Shown here piece by piece: positions 25,801 through 37,074 of a stretch of 64,000 nt of DNA; positions within the stretch are counted from its first letter, which is position 1, and each line of letters begins with the position of its first letter. The DNA is from Litoditis marina (lineage: Eukaryota > Nematoda > Chromadorea > Rhabditida > Rhabditidae): contig OZ038439.1 in the NCBI GenBank assembly GCA_964036275.1, positions 4,239,142-4,303,141 on the forward strand. The letters run 5' to 3'. The notes beneath the pieces were generated by a model, which had not been told where the DNA came from, did not search any database, and was given only the letters and a program-made list of their open reading frames with translations. Made by a program: the position numbers and the translations under genes.

Positions 25801-26049
25801 TGTCAAACCGAAAACAGGGTGAAGATATATGTTTACTAGAAGTGAAAATAAGAAGCAAACACCCACTGTTCTCAGTTGTGTTTCTCTTATTTTTCCCTCA
25901 GGAACCACATCAAATATACGGTGAATATGTGCGTTTTGCTGAAAACACTTCTGTTTCCAGGCAGTCTGGGCTCAACATCAGTGATTACAAGTGTGACTAC
26001 GTCAACGATAGTGCCGAGTTTGCAGTCGACTAGAGAAAGTAAAGTCTAA
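19838..26049 (+). CDS. srh-type seven-transmembrane chemoreceptor B
   Basis: It is a class H-like nematode chemoreceptor and tandem paralogue of gene A. Exons: 19838-20074, 20363-20565, 21035-21134, 22409-22514, 24102-24223, 25031-25112, 25612-25725 and 25961-26049. All phases agree, giving 350 residues. Motifs: STPLNIFVAFVIV (TM1), YKWYLLTYHFWVSVLD (TM2), FRWQAVLPVDH after TM4, TYKDQEPLRQQ after TM5, GPYRQYILSLF after TM7, and a Ser/Thr-rich tail (VTTSTIVPSLQS). The ATG at 19838 is used, since an upstream TTG-led extension has no support. Introns are large because mobile elements sit in them: a SINE (intron 2), a hairpin (intron 3), a 935 bp inverted-repeat element (intron 4) and a MITE (intron 5). 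Nothing breaks the reading frame. Confidence 0.84.
20650..20862 (-). repeat. tRNA-derived SINE-like repeat
   Basis: It is collinear with the 2.5 kb copy: GTGCCAAATTTATAA, a minus-strand B-box-like GGTTCAATTCC, TAGCGCAGTGG, then GTGCGTACACAGC and CCTTCCGCCTTTCC. It lies in intron 2 of srh B. Confidence 0.6.
21947..22023. repeat. Perfect hairpin of about 38 bp arms
   Basis: ATTTTTGTTTCAGATATG runs into TTTTTGGTG and a T tract, then an A tract and the exact reverse complement. It would fold into a long hairpin in the RNA of srh B intron 3. It contains a TTTCAG acceptor-like string in one arm. Confidence 0.7.
22758..23692. mobile_element. 935 bp inverted-repeat element carrying tRNA-like sequences
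   Basis: The ends are inverted repeats of about 100 bp. The left end begins TAAGACGACCAATTTCAAAC; the right end is the complement of TAAGACGACAAAATTCAAAC. The interior is AT-rich and palindromic (GAAAATTTT motifs). It also has two tRNA-like parts: 23091-23162 on the minus strand (GGCGCAGTGG, GGTTAGATTCC) and 23253-23312 on the plus strand (TAGCGCAGCG, GGTTCGAATCC). There is no transposase. It sits in srh B intron 4. Confidence 0.6.
24247..24720. mobile_element. MITE with TTAAAGGGACCGT termini
   Basis: Terminal inverted repeats are TTAAAGGGACCGTACCTCT at the left and the complement of TTAAAGGGACCGTTCCTCT at the right. Its right end (GTTGACACCTATATGAATG, CAATATCGACTAATCAG) recurs, diverged, at about 3815-3905, and its left end (CTATATAATGTGCAA) recurs at about 60140-60190. 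Both are truncated copies. It lies in intron 5 of srh B. Confidence 0.7.
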
Positions 26050-26912
26050 GGTACTATGGGAGTATCCCGGCGCCCTAATTCGAAGCTGTACTCGAGCGCC
26101 ACTCACAGAAGAAAACAACCATCCATTGTAAATTTTCACATGATTCTTAATTAGGATAGATTTGACTGCATTATACATCTGTTTCGTTATAAATTACATA
26201 CACTCGTTTTTGTGTCATTTTGTTTTTGTTTTAATGCACCATCTCAAGTGAAAAGTCGAAGGACTGTTAGATCCTAAAAGGGAGATCTCGGGTGATTTCG
26301 CAGACGCGAACCCGAAAAGCCCTAAAAGGGCCGCGAATTCGATATCGACCTAGCTTTTTTCATTGTTTTTGATTTTTATTGCAACTATGTTGCACTGATC
26401 TATGTTTTTTTCATATTTCTTGAGTATATACACAAGGGTGAGCCAGACAAACAAATTTGATCCAGTATTTGACAAAAAAGGTAACCCTAAGCGCCCCAAG
26501 TAGGCCCTAATATGGTGATTTTGGCTACGGAAATCGCGAGCCTGAAAGGAAGCTTTTAGGCAAGTGACTTTTCACCTATGATTGCAGTGGAAGAGCATGC
26601 ATATCCGCGATACACACTTAAAAGCTCAATCATTCGTCAAGTGGCACAAACAGGATGAAGAAAAACTATTTCAGGTGCTTCTTGAAACTTTGAAAGGAAA
26701 ACCGCTAGAGCATGAACAAAAAAATTTGAGCAGTTTTCTTTATAATGATGACTTCTAGTCTTTGGCCCTCGGAGTAATCTCTCGACTATTTTCAAAGGCA
26801 TATGATGTACTACACATATAATTAGTACACAGTGATAAATGTTCTTCCCACCTGAAATTCGAGACACTCTTTGTGCTCCCATAGTTCAGTTTGTTCTGAA
26901 ACATCTAAAAGT
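26050..26912. other. Intergenic spacer between srh B and srh C
   Basis: AT-rich, with a short GC-rich patch at about 26280-26345 containing CCCTAAAAGGG. No gene or known repeat was recognised. Confidence 0.45.
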
Positions 26913-27939
26913 ATGCAAATCACCGACCTTACTCTCCATAATCAATCGATAATAGATTGTCCTAAATTTGACCCCAATCCCTCAATTTATATCAACACAA
27001 TGCATGTTCTGGCGGCAGTTTCGACTCCAACAAATATTTTCGTCTTCTATGTTATTACAAAACATTCTTCGAATGCAATGTCCGGCTATAAATGGTATCT
27101 TTTGGTCTACCATTTTTGGATTTCAGTTCTCGATTTTCATCTTACGTCCGGCATGGTACGTGTTTTTTGGAACATTAAAGACAGAAATAAATCGATATGT
27201 TTATCACCCTATTTCCAGATTCCTGTCATATTTTTCCCTTTCATTTGTGTGTACTCAAAAGGCTTTATCTACCAACTGGGATTTTTTTCGTATGACCTCG
27301 CAATCGGAATATTCTACCTAAACGGAGCCGTTTTCGCCGGAATATTGCTGTTGTTTTTCTTCCGGTGGCAAGCCGTGATTCCGGCTGGTCACGTGTTCAG
27401 AATGAGGGACACGTCAGTCAGGTGAATTGATAGTTGTGGCCCATTCGAAGACGACAGGATACTGTAGTTGTCACTTTTGAACTGTGTACGTTTTGTGATG
27501 GGGTTGTTACTGAAATTATAAACTTTCTCGTAAAAATAACTCGTTACTGTATACCGTGAAACTCGTTGATTGGAAAAAAAAAACATTTCAAAGTTGAATG
27601 GATCATTATGAACAGCAACATACCGTTAGGCCAACTGTTCAAGCAGTTTTATTATCAGTCTTGATACGAATATGCAATTTCTTCACAGGAGGCTCACTAA
27701 CCATTTCTTTTTTGTGCCATACTCTCTATACTCTCAATAGAAATTTCTCGCATTTTTCTGCCGACACACGCAGAATGCACAAAAGATTCATTCTCGCCCT
27801 ATGTGTTTACGTGAGTTTTGGTGTTTCTCAACAATACGTCTGTGCCGCAATAGGTAGCACGCCTGCTGTACACTGAGACGCTAGTGGTCACGTTCATCCA
27901 AGAATTTGTGAAATATCGATTGGGTTTAGTTGTTTATGT

Positions 27940-28090
27940 TTTGTCAAAACGTCGTGGACAGCGTACGGTAAATTCGGAAGGAGGCGTAGTTTGGCGAGCC
28001 GTCTGCGTTACTTTGATCTACACACTCTCTCGTCTGCTGGCGAGAAATCAACAACCGCTCGCCCCGCATCGCTCAATCAACCTAGCCCTC
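27940..28090 (+). repeat. Dispersed repeat, copy 2
   Basis: It pairs block by block with 16285-16430 (see that entry), including CAACCGCTCGCCC. It lies in the intron between the 122 nt and 82 nt exons of srh C. Confidence 0.5.
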
Positions 28091-28144
28091 TGCTGTGTTT
28101 ATGGCTTTATGGAGAAAATGGCGATTATCGTTTTTATGAACAGT

Positions 28145-28265
28145 TTTCCAAACAAATGTGTGTTCATTTTCTTGTTGCCCACTCATTCACAATATCGTAT
28201 TGACCCGTTTCGCTTAACTCGGTGAAACCGAACAGAACTCACACACTTACTGGTCCCCCACTTTT
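28145..28265. repeat. Diverged half-copy of the palindromic MITE
   Basis: CACTCATTCACAATATCGTATTG, split here as CACTCATTCACAA and TATCGTATTG, and GTGAAACCGAACAG followed by ACTGGTCCCCCACTTTTT match the right arm of the element at 3931-4276. Confidence 0.6.
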
Positions 28266-29544
28266 TGTTAATTACCTTCCAATACAATAATGAATCCGGA
28301 CAAGTTAAGGGTATCATAGTATTACTGACATGAATATGAGTATGCTCTAAAAATAAATTGATCTCTTCTCAAACATCAGCAGTTCAGATAACTATTCCTG
28401 CATCTGTGCTCATTTTTCCGGCGTTGCTCGTGTTTCATCTTTTCATGACAGATATATTTGGAGTACAAAGTGAGTGAACTCAACAAATTTAGATCTCATC
28501 AATAGTTCAGGAAATTATACAATGTGCTATCAAATTTTCTTGCGAACACTTTTTCACCCCGTTTTGTACCGTTCGCAGAAAAACTTTTGAGAAACTTTTG
28601 GCCGCCGATAGTGATGTGAGTGTCATACTGTGAAGGTACGCCAACGAGTGACATGGTTTGTCTACTTGTATTCCACACTGAACTCCTATTTTTCAGATCT
28701 CGGCAACGCCGCCATGTTTCTTTTATCTTCGCATGGAACATTCAGTTCTATTTGTGTTCTTTGGGTAAACACTCCCTACAAAGTATACATCGGCTCACTC
28801 ATATCTAAAGGTAACCATCAGAACATCTAGAATAGCGAACTTCCCAAAAATTGGTTCTGACACAATGTTTTCAACAATAATTTGTTTCTGTTCATGACTG
28901 AAAAATAAGAAAAAAACAGTTTGAAGAGTTTCCGGAAGATCATTTCCAAAGGCGAAACATACAATTTCTTAATCACAGAATAAATTCATTCGCTATGTAA
29001 TTTAAATGTATACTATTGATTTGAAAAACTACATGTGTCCGTAGATTAGCTTCGACTCTCGGAGTAAACTAACTTTTTGTTTAACACTTTTCGATGCAAA
29101 GACAGTCTTACGAGACAATTGTTTACTTCAACATATCTCTCCATTATCAAGAAAATGTTTCAGTTAATCCATTTTCGAAACCGAAACTGGTCGTGCCAAT
29201 GGGGATTTCGATAATTCTACCAAGCTCCCGAACTTTTCACAGATGAAAACTCTTTATTTTGTATCGTGATCGATTTAAATAAAGCTCATGATGAGATTTG
29301 TTTCTTTACTGTATAAACTGCTGTGATGAGTTGAACTGTACGGCTGTGTACGTATGTACGTGCACGTCTTACAGGAAATTTCTGGTGTACCAAATATCGA
29401 TAAGTTCAACTTTTTTTTCGTCAAATAGAAAACATTCATTGGATAAGGCAAAACATTTCTGTGGAGAGTTACGGATTGGTGAACAGGATTACTTTCTTCT
29501 GATTGGCTTAAATTCTATAGAATAATAGAATCGACGACTTCTAA

Positions 29545-31012
29545 TCTATATCCACTAGTATAAGTTAGATAGAGGACTCGCGCTCTGTTAGGAGAAGTTC
29601 CGCGCTCTATGTTAGGAAGAAGTTCCGCGCTCTATGTTATGGAGAAGTTCCGCGCTCTATGTGAAAAAAAGTTCAGCGCTCTATGTTAGGGAGAAGTCTC
29701 GCGCTCTATGTTAGGGAAACGTTTCGTGCTCTATGCTGCGACATCCCGCGCTCTATGTTAAGGAGAAGTTCCGCGCTCTATGTTAGATAGAAGTCTCGCG
29801 CTCTATGTTAAGACATCCCGCGCTCTATGTTAAGGAGAAGTTCCGCGCTCTATGTTAGAAAGAAGTTCCGCGCTCTATGTTAGGGAGAAGTTCCGCGCTC
29901 TATGCTGAGACATCCCGCGCTCTATGTTAAGTAGAAGTTCCGCACTCTTTGTTAAGGAGAAGTCCCGCGCTCTATGTGAAAAAAAGTTCAGCGCTCTATG
30001 TTAGGGAGAAGTTCCGCGCTCTATGTTAGGGAGAAGTTCCGCGCTCTAAGTTAGATAGAGGACTCGCGCTCTGTTAGGAGAAGTTCCGCGCTCTATGTTA
30101 GGAAGAAGTTCCGCGCTCTATGTTAGGAAGAAGTTCCGCGCTCTATGTTAAGGAGAAGTCCCGCGCTCTATGTGAAAAAAAGTTCAGCGCTCTATGTTAG
30201 GGAGAAGTCTCGCGCTCTATGTTAGGGAAAAGTTTCGTGCTCTATGCTGCGACATCCCGCGCTCTATGTTAAGGAGAAGTTCCGCGCTCTATGTTAGATA
30301 GAAGTCTCGCGCTCTATGTTAAGACATCCCGCGCTCTATGTTAAGGAGAAGTTCCGCGCTCTATGTTAGAAAGAAGTTCCGCGCTCTATGTTAGGGAGAA
30401 GTTCCGCGCTCTATGCTGAGACATCCCGCGCTCTATGTTAAGTAGAAGTTCCGCGCTCTATGTTAGGGAGAAGTTCCGCGCTCTAAGTTAGATAGAGGAC
30501 TCGCGCTCTGTTAGGAGAAGTTCCGCGCTCTATGTTAGGAAGAAGTTCCGCGCTCTATGTTATGGAGAAGTTCCGCGCTCTATGTTAGGAAGAAGTTCCG
30601 CGCTCTATGCTGAGACATCCCGCGCTCTATGTTAAGTAGAAGTTCCGCGCTCTATGTTAGGGAGAGATCTCGCGCTATAAGTTAGAAAGAGGACTCGCGC
30701 TCTATGTTAGGGAGAGTGCTAGCGCTCTAAGTTAGGGAGAGTGCTAGCGCTCTAAGTTAGATAGAGGACTCGCGCTCTGTTAGGGAGAGTGCTCGCGCTC
30801 TTTGTTGGAGAGCGGACACGCTCTCTATGTTAGAGAGAAGACTCGCACCCTATGTTGGAGAGGTTTTGCTATTGAGGACATTTTTCGTGCTCTATGTTGA
30901 GGAGAGCTTCGGCGGTCCATGTTCAGAAAAAATAGGGCCAGGAAGCTCTCGCCAGCCCGGAATAAAAACAAGGGAGGCGGAGGCGGCTTTAGCCGCCGGC
31001 GACCTACCTTGT
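29545..31012 (+). mobile_element. Composite element E2: minisatellite plus hairpin
   Basis: Only a stub of the leader is present (TCCACTAGTATAA). A long minisatellite follows, built on TTCCGCGCTCTATGTTAGGG with GACATCC variants and internal higher-order repetition of several hundred bp. It ends in the GC hairpin module at 30938-31012. Short ORFs in the array are repeat artefacts. Confidence 0.65.
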
Positions 31013-31285
31013 CCACTAGTATAAAAGGCTAGTTTGGTGTGTGTGTGTGTGGGTTTGTAACAATTGGTGTACTTTTAGTCGAAAAGCGGGTGAGGAGAGT
31101 GAGGCAAGCTGCGTGAGAAAACGTGAGCTGGATGGATTTCATTTTCATTTTCAAGCAGAATACAGATCGGTTGCAACTGGAAATCGATATGGGAAATAGA
31201 TTTACTCATTCTAAGTTGAACAGATGACGTTACAGTCACGTGGAATACACGCAGCCCTAACATAGAGAAAGGGAAAGAGAGAGGT

Positions 31286-31321
<36 letters not shown>

Positions 31322-32061
31322 TCCTAACAAGAACTGTCGCGCTCTATGTTAAGGGGAAGTTTCGCGCTCTTTGTTAAGGAGAAGTCCCGCGCTCTATGTA
31401 AAAAAAAGTTCAGCGCTCTATGTTAGGGAGAAGACACGCGCTCTATGTTAGGAAAAAGTTTCGCGCTCTATGTTAGATAGAAGTCTCGCGCTCTATGTTA
31501 AGACATCCCGCGCTATATGTTAAGGAGAAGTTCCGCGCTCTATGTTAGGAAGAAGTTCCATGTTAGGGAGAAGTTCCGCGCTCTATGCTGAGACATCCCG
31601 CGCTCTATGTTAAGTAAAAGTTCCGCGCTCTATGTTGGGGAGAGATCTCGCGCTCTAAGTTGGATAGAGGACTCGCGCTCTGTTAGGAGAAGTTCCGCGC
31701 TCTATGTTAGATAGAGGTCTCGCGCCCTATGTTAGGGAGAAGTTCCGCGACCTATGTTAGGAAGATGTTCCGCGCTCTATGCTGAGACATCCCGCGCTCT
31801 ATGTTAAGTAGAAGTTCCGCGCTCTATGTTAGGGAGAGATCTCGCGCTATAAGTTAGATAGAGGACTCGCGCTCTGTTAGGGAGAGTGCTCGCGCTCTTT
31901 GTTGGAGAGAGGTTTTTCTATTGAGGACATTTCTCGTGCTCTATGTTGAGGAGAGCTTAGGCGGTCCATGTTCAGAAAAAATAGGGCCAGGAAGCTCTCG
32001 CCAGCCCGGAATAAAAACAAGGGAGGCGGAGGCGGTTTTAGCCGCCGGCGACCTACCTTGT
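31013..32061 (+). mobile_element. Composite element E3
   Basis: The leader (31013-31330) has TATAAAAGGCTAGTTTGGTG, a GT run, CACTTTTAGTCGAAAAGC, GTCACGTGGAATACACGC and a GA microsatellite. The minisatellite and the hairpin module (31987-32061) follow. It starts directly where E2 ends. Confidence 0.65.
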
Positions 32062-33568
32062 CCACTAGTATAAAAGGCTAGTTTGGTGTGTGTGTGGGTT
32101 TGTAACAATTTGGCTGCACTTTTGGTCGAAAAGCCAGAGTGATGAGTGAGGCAAATGGCGTGGAAAAAACGTGATTTGGATGGATTCCATTTCTATTTCC
32201 AGGTGAATATGAATCGGCTGCAACTGGAAATCTATATGGGAAATAGATTTACTCATTCTAAGTTGAACAAATGACGTTAAAATCACGTGGAATACACGCG
32301 ACCCCAAGCGAGAGAGAGAGGGAGAGAGAGAAAGTGAAAAGAGAGAGAATCTGAACGAGAACTCTCGTGCTCTATGTGAAGAAAAAGATTAGCACTCTAT
32401 GTTAGGGAGGAATCTCCCACTCTATCTTAGGGACAGTTTCGCGCTCTATGTTAGGGAGAGGTCTCGCACTTCACGTTAGGGAGGGATCTCGCGCTCCATG
32501 TTAGGAAGAGCGCTCTATGTTAGGGAGATACCTCGCGTTCTATGTTAGGGGGAGATGTCGCGCTCTATGTTAGGGAGAAAAGTCGCGCTCTATGTTAAGA
32601 AGAGTTGTCGCACTCTATGTTCGGGAGAGGTGTCGCACTCTATTTTAGGGAGATATGTCGCGCTCCATGTTAGGAAGAGCGCTCTATGTTAGGGAGATAC
32701 CTCGCGTTCTATGTTAGGGGGAGATGTCGCGCTCTATTTTAGGGAGAGATGTCGCACTCTATGTTAAGAAGAGGTGTCGCACTCTATGTTAGGGAGAGAT
32801 ATCGTTCTCTATGTTAGGGGGGAGATGTCGCGCTCTATTTCAGGGAGAGATGTCGCGCTCTATGTTAAAAAGAGGTGTCGCACTCTATGTTAGGGAGAGA
32901 TATCGTTCTCTATGTTAGGGGGGAGATGTCGCGCTCTATTTTAGGGAGAGATGTCGCGCTCTATGTTAAGAAGAGGTGTCGCACTCTATGTTAAGAAGAG
33001 GTGTCGCACTCTATGTTAAGAAGAGGTGTCGCACTCTATGTTAGGGAGGGATGTCGCGCTCTATGTTAGGAAGATATGTCGCGCTCTATGTTTAGAAGAG
33101 GTGTCGCACTCTATGTTCAGGAGAGATGTTGCGCTCTAAGTTAAGAAGAGGTGTCGCACTCTATGTTAGGGAGGGATGTCGCGCTCTGTGTTAGGAAAAG
33201 ATATCGCACTCTAAGTTTAGGAGAGTTGTCGCACTCTATGTTAAGAAGAGGTGTCGCGCTCTATGTTAGGGTGGGATGTCGCGCTCTATGTTAGGAAGAG
33301 ATGTCGCGCTCTATGTTTAGAAGAGTTGTCGCACTCTATGTTCGAGAGAGATGTCGCGCTATATATTAAGAAGAGGTGTCGCACTCTATTTTAGGGAGAG
33401 ATGTCGTTCTCTATGTTAGGGAGAGTGAGGCGTTGTCAAAAACATGATTTAAAACGTGGGTTCGGTGAATAGGGTGAAAAATAAACAAATACTCGTAGGA
33501 GCTCTCGCCAGCCTAGAGTAAAAACAAGGGAGGAGGAGGCGGCTTTAGCCGCCGGCGCCCTCCCTTGT
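32062..33568 (+). mobile_element. Composite element E4
   Basis: The leader 32062-32350 is closely similar to that of E3. Its minisatellite has a different local consensus (GATGTCGCGCTCTATGTTAG). The hairpin module is at 33496-33568, with slightly changed outer bases (GAGGAGG against CCCTCCCTTG). Confidence 0.65.
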
Positions 33569-36019
33569 CTATCCTTACTTTATATTTCGCTTACTTGGTG
33601 TGTGTGTGTGTGTCTGTCTGAAGCAAATGCCTGCACTTTTGGTCGAAAAAACTGAGGAAACTGAGGAAAATGCACTTTTAGCTGAAATTGAATGGAACGC
33701 GTGAGCGAACGTGAGCGAGATGCATTTCATTTTTATTTCCAATGGATACGCCGGCGGTAGTGCTTTGATTTTCGGCTATAAAGTTTTGCTATTGGTTGGT
33801 TGTAAATACTTATTAATGGAGGCTGCAATGTATGAAAAAGGTGAGAATAGATTTTTAACACTCTCTATATTGTTTCTGTCAACCTAGGTGTACGTTCTAT
33901 GTGTGAATGTGCTCTTTAATGTTGATTTTTCTCAATTTCTACCTTTTTCGGTTTTTTCTGTTGTGTATTTAAAGGTTGAGGTGACATAGTGGGAGAGGAA
34001 GAATAGAGAGAGAGAGAGAGGGGGAGAAATAGGGAAAAAAGAGAGACAAAAAGAGAATTAGGAACAGTATGGTGAGGCGAGCGTAATGCTGTGAGTTGTC
34101 ACTTCTCATATTCTTTCTCGGTACCCTGCCACCTACATACGGTACGTATGATACGCTCTCTATGCCGATCTTTACTGTTCATGTGTTTACAGTATCTATT
34201 ATTCGATGTAGTTTGGTCACACTGTTAGTGTTGAGTCATAGAGCAATATGCAGGGGGAAAAGAAAGAGAGGATGGAGTGAGTGAGAAAGAGAGAAAGCGA
34301 ATAATTGTTCCCATGTCAGCTGTCTGTGTGAGCCCCACTGTCCCCATTTTCGCTGTATATGTGAGGCCCACTGTCCCCTTCTTCGCTGTCTATGTGAGCC
34401 CCACTGTCCCCTTTTTCGCTGTCTATGTGAGCCCCACTGTCCCCATTTTCGGTGTCTATGTGGTGTGGTGATGCGGTGTGGTGTCTATGTGAGCCCCACT
34501 GTTCCCATTTTCGGTGTCTATGTGAGCCCCACTGTTCCCATTTTCGGTGTCTTTGTGAGCTCCACTGTTCCCATTTTCCCTGTCTTTGTGAGCTCCACTG
34601 TTCCCATTTTTGCTGTTTATGTGAGCCCCACTGTCCCGTGTTTCACTAGCGTAAGACAGAGAGAAGAGAAGTAAGAGAGAAAGAGAAAGAGAGGAAGAGC
34701 GAGAGAGAGAAGGAGGTTCTACTGTCTATGTAAGCCCTACTGTTTCCCTTTCACTGTCTTTGTGAGCCCCACACCCACTGCTCCTATTGTCGCTGTCCAT
34801 GTGAGCCAAACTGTTTCCTTTTCGTTGTGTATGTGAATCACTACTGTTCCCATTTTTATTCATATTCATCCTATCATATTCATTAAAGCAAGTGCTTCTT
34901 AACTTGGTAGACGAGTTTCACGCAATCACGGTTAACAGGAATGGCTTAACAGGTAAGAAAATGGGTATAAAAGCGCGACACGAAGGGGAAGAGCCATTCG
35001 AACGCTCTGTTCGCAGCGAGAATGCCCGCCCTGGACTGGAACTGCTGCAGTGGACTGGGCTGATGATGATGTCCTGCGGTAGGAGCCACTTGGGCTCCCT
35101 ACCTGCTGGATCTCGAGAGTAAGAGAAATCAAGAATAAACTCTACGCGTCAGAAATAGTAGACAAAAATGTTTTTTATTGTGTTGTTCTCGCGTTCTGCT
35201 GTTTCAAAACTAAGATCTCGCGCTCAATGTCAGATACAGGGCTCGCGCTCTATTATAGAAAGAGTTGATGCGCCCTACGTTAGAGAGATATTCCGCGCCC
35301 TATGTTAGAGAGAGGTTTCGCGCCCTATGTTAAAAAGAGATCTCACGCTCTGTGTTAGAGATAGTTCTCGCGCTCTATGTTAGAGAGATATCGCGCGCCC
35401 TATTTTAGAGAGAGAGAGCTCCCGCGCCCTATGTTAAAAAGAGATCTAAGGCTCTGTGTTAGAGATAGTTCTCGCGCTCTATGTTAGAGAGATATCGCGT
35501 GCCCTATGTTAGAGAGAGAGAGAGCTCTCGCGCCCTATGTTAGAGAGAGAGGATTCGCGCCCTATGTTAAAAAGAGATCTCACGCTCTGTGTTAGAGATA
35601 GTTCTCGCGCTCTATGTTAGAGAGATATCGCGCGCCCTATGTTAGAGAAAGAGAGCTCTCGCGCCCTATGTTAGAGAGAGAGGATTCGCGCCCTATGTTA
35701 AAAAGAGATCTCACGCTCTGTGTTAGAGATAGTTCTCGCGCTCTATGTTAGAGAGATATCGCGCGCCCTATGTTAGAGAGAGAGCTCCCGCGTCCTATGT
35801 TAGCGAGAGCTCTCGCGCCCCATGTTAGGGAGAGCTCCCGCACCCCAAAAAAAATGTTCGGGTTCTGTGTTCCAAAATTGTCTGTTCCTTTTTTCTCATC
35901 CTCTCTTGAGTTTGGCAAATGGAGTGAAGGTGAAACTAAATATCTCTGGAAGCTCTCACCAGCCCGGAATAAAAACAAGGGAGGCGGAGGCGGCTTTAGC
36001 CGCCGGCGACCTACCTTGT
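33569..36019 (+). mobile_element. Composite element E5 with an added 33 bp minisatellite
   Basis: The leader (33569-34080: TTTATATTTCGCTTACTTGG, GCACTTTTGGTCGAAAAAAC, GAGCGAACGTGAGCGAG) is nearly the same as in E7. It is followed by a 33 bp minisatellite (about 34310-34650), about 550 bp without recognised repeats, then the usual array (35215-35845) and a hairpin (35946-36019). It may be two elements, one inserted into the other. Confidence 0.55.
34310..34650 (+). repeat. 33 bp minisatellite (GTGAGCCCCACTGT type)
   Basis: Units read GCTGTCTATGTGAGCCCC followed by ACTGTCCCCATTTTC. Because 33 is a multiple of 3, reading frames stay open through it. A longer array of the same unit is at 37800-38880. 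Confidence 0.75.
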
Positions 36020-37074
36020 CCTCTATTATAAAGCGCTTACTTGGTCTGTCTGTCTGTCTGTGAGTCTGAGGCAACGGCTTTTTGGTCGAGAAACAGAGAA
36101 TCGGTGCACTTTGTAGTTGCAGAAGGGAAAGAACGTGGAGAGACGTGTAAATTTCTTGCTTTTCATTTCTAAACCTATTGGAATCGGCTGTTGCTGGGAG
36201 TTGAAATTGATATGTCACCCTATGTTAAGGAAAACTCCCGCGCTCTATGTTAAGGAGAACTACCGTGCCCTATGTTAAGGAGAACTACCACGCTCTATGT
36301 TATGGAAAGTCACCGCGCTCTATGTTAAGAGAAACTTCCGCGCTCTATGTTAAGAAGAAGTCCCACGCTCTATGCTAAGGAGAGCTACCGTGCTCTATGT
36401 TAAGAAGAACACCAGCGCTCTATGCTACGGAGAACTTCCGCGCTCTATGTTAAGGATAACTACCGTGCTCTATGTTTAGAAGAACTCCCGCGCTCTATGT
36501 TAAGGAGAACTCCCGCGCTCTATGTTAAGGAGAACTACCGTGCCCTATGTTAAGGAGAACTACCACGCTCTATGTTATGGAAAGTCACCGCGCTCTATGT
36601 TAAGGATAACTATCGTGCTCTATGTTGAAGAGAACTACCGCGCTCTATGTTAAGGAGAACTTCCGCGCTCTATGTTAGGGAGAACTTCCGCGCTCTATGT
36701 TAAGGATAACTACCGTGCTCTATGTTTAAAAGAACTCCCGCGCTCTATGTTAAGGAGAACTCCCGCGCTCTATGTTAAGGAGAACTACCGTGCCCTATGT
36801 TAAGGAGAACTACCACGCTCTATGTTATGGAGAAGTCTCGCGCTCTATGTTAAGGAGAACTTCCGCGCTCTATGTTAAGGAGAGCTACCGTGCTCTATGT
36901 TGAGAAGAACTACCGCACTCTACTTTTAGGAAAACTCTCGCGCTCTATGTTGAAATAAACTTTCGCGCTCGGGGACTTTTCGAAGACGAAAAAAGGAAGA
37001 AACTTCAAGACTTAACCACCGACCTAGAATCATCAAGGGAGGGACCCGGGCGTAGCCCGGGGTACCTTCCTTGT
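36020..37074 (+). mobile_element. Composite element E6 with a different hairpin stem
   Basis: The short leader (36020-36215) has TATAAAGCGCTTACTTGG and a GTCT run. The minisatellite (core CTCCCGCGCTCTATGTTAAGG) covers 36215-36970. The end module 37031-37074 keeps the outer CAAGGGAGG and CCTTCCTTG strands, but the inner stem is ACCCGGGC-GTA-GCCCGGGGT in place of GGCGGC-TTTA-GCCGCC. Confidence 0.65.

Larger units (their letters stand above)
26913..29246 (+). pseudogene. srh-type chemoreceptor C lacking two internal exons
   Basis: It is the third tandem srh paralogue. Recognisable exons: 26913-27155, 27219-27421, 27689-27810, 28388-28469, 28697-28810 and 29164-29246, ending in TGA. They match exons 1, 2, 5, 6, 7 and 8 of genes A, B and D, with identical lengths for exons 2, 5, 6 and 7. 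Exons 3 and 4 (100 and 106 nt, carrying TM5 and the DQEP motif) are not found in the 267 nt between 27422 and 27688. Joining exon 2 directly to exon 5 breaks the frame (phase 2 into phase 1). The other splice sites are intact and no stop interrupts the remaining exons, so the loss looks recent. A greatly diverged exon 3 or 4 is the alternative. Confidence 0.7.
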
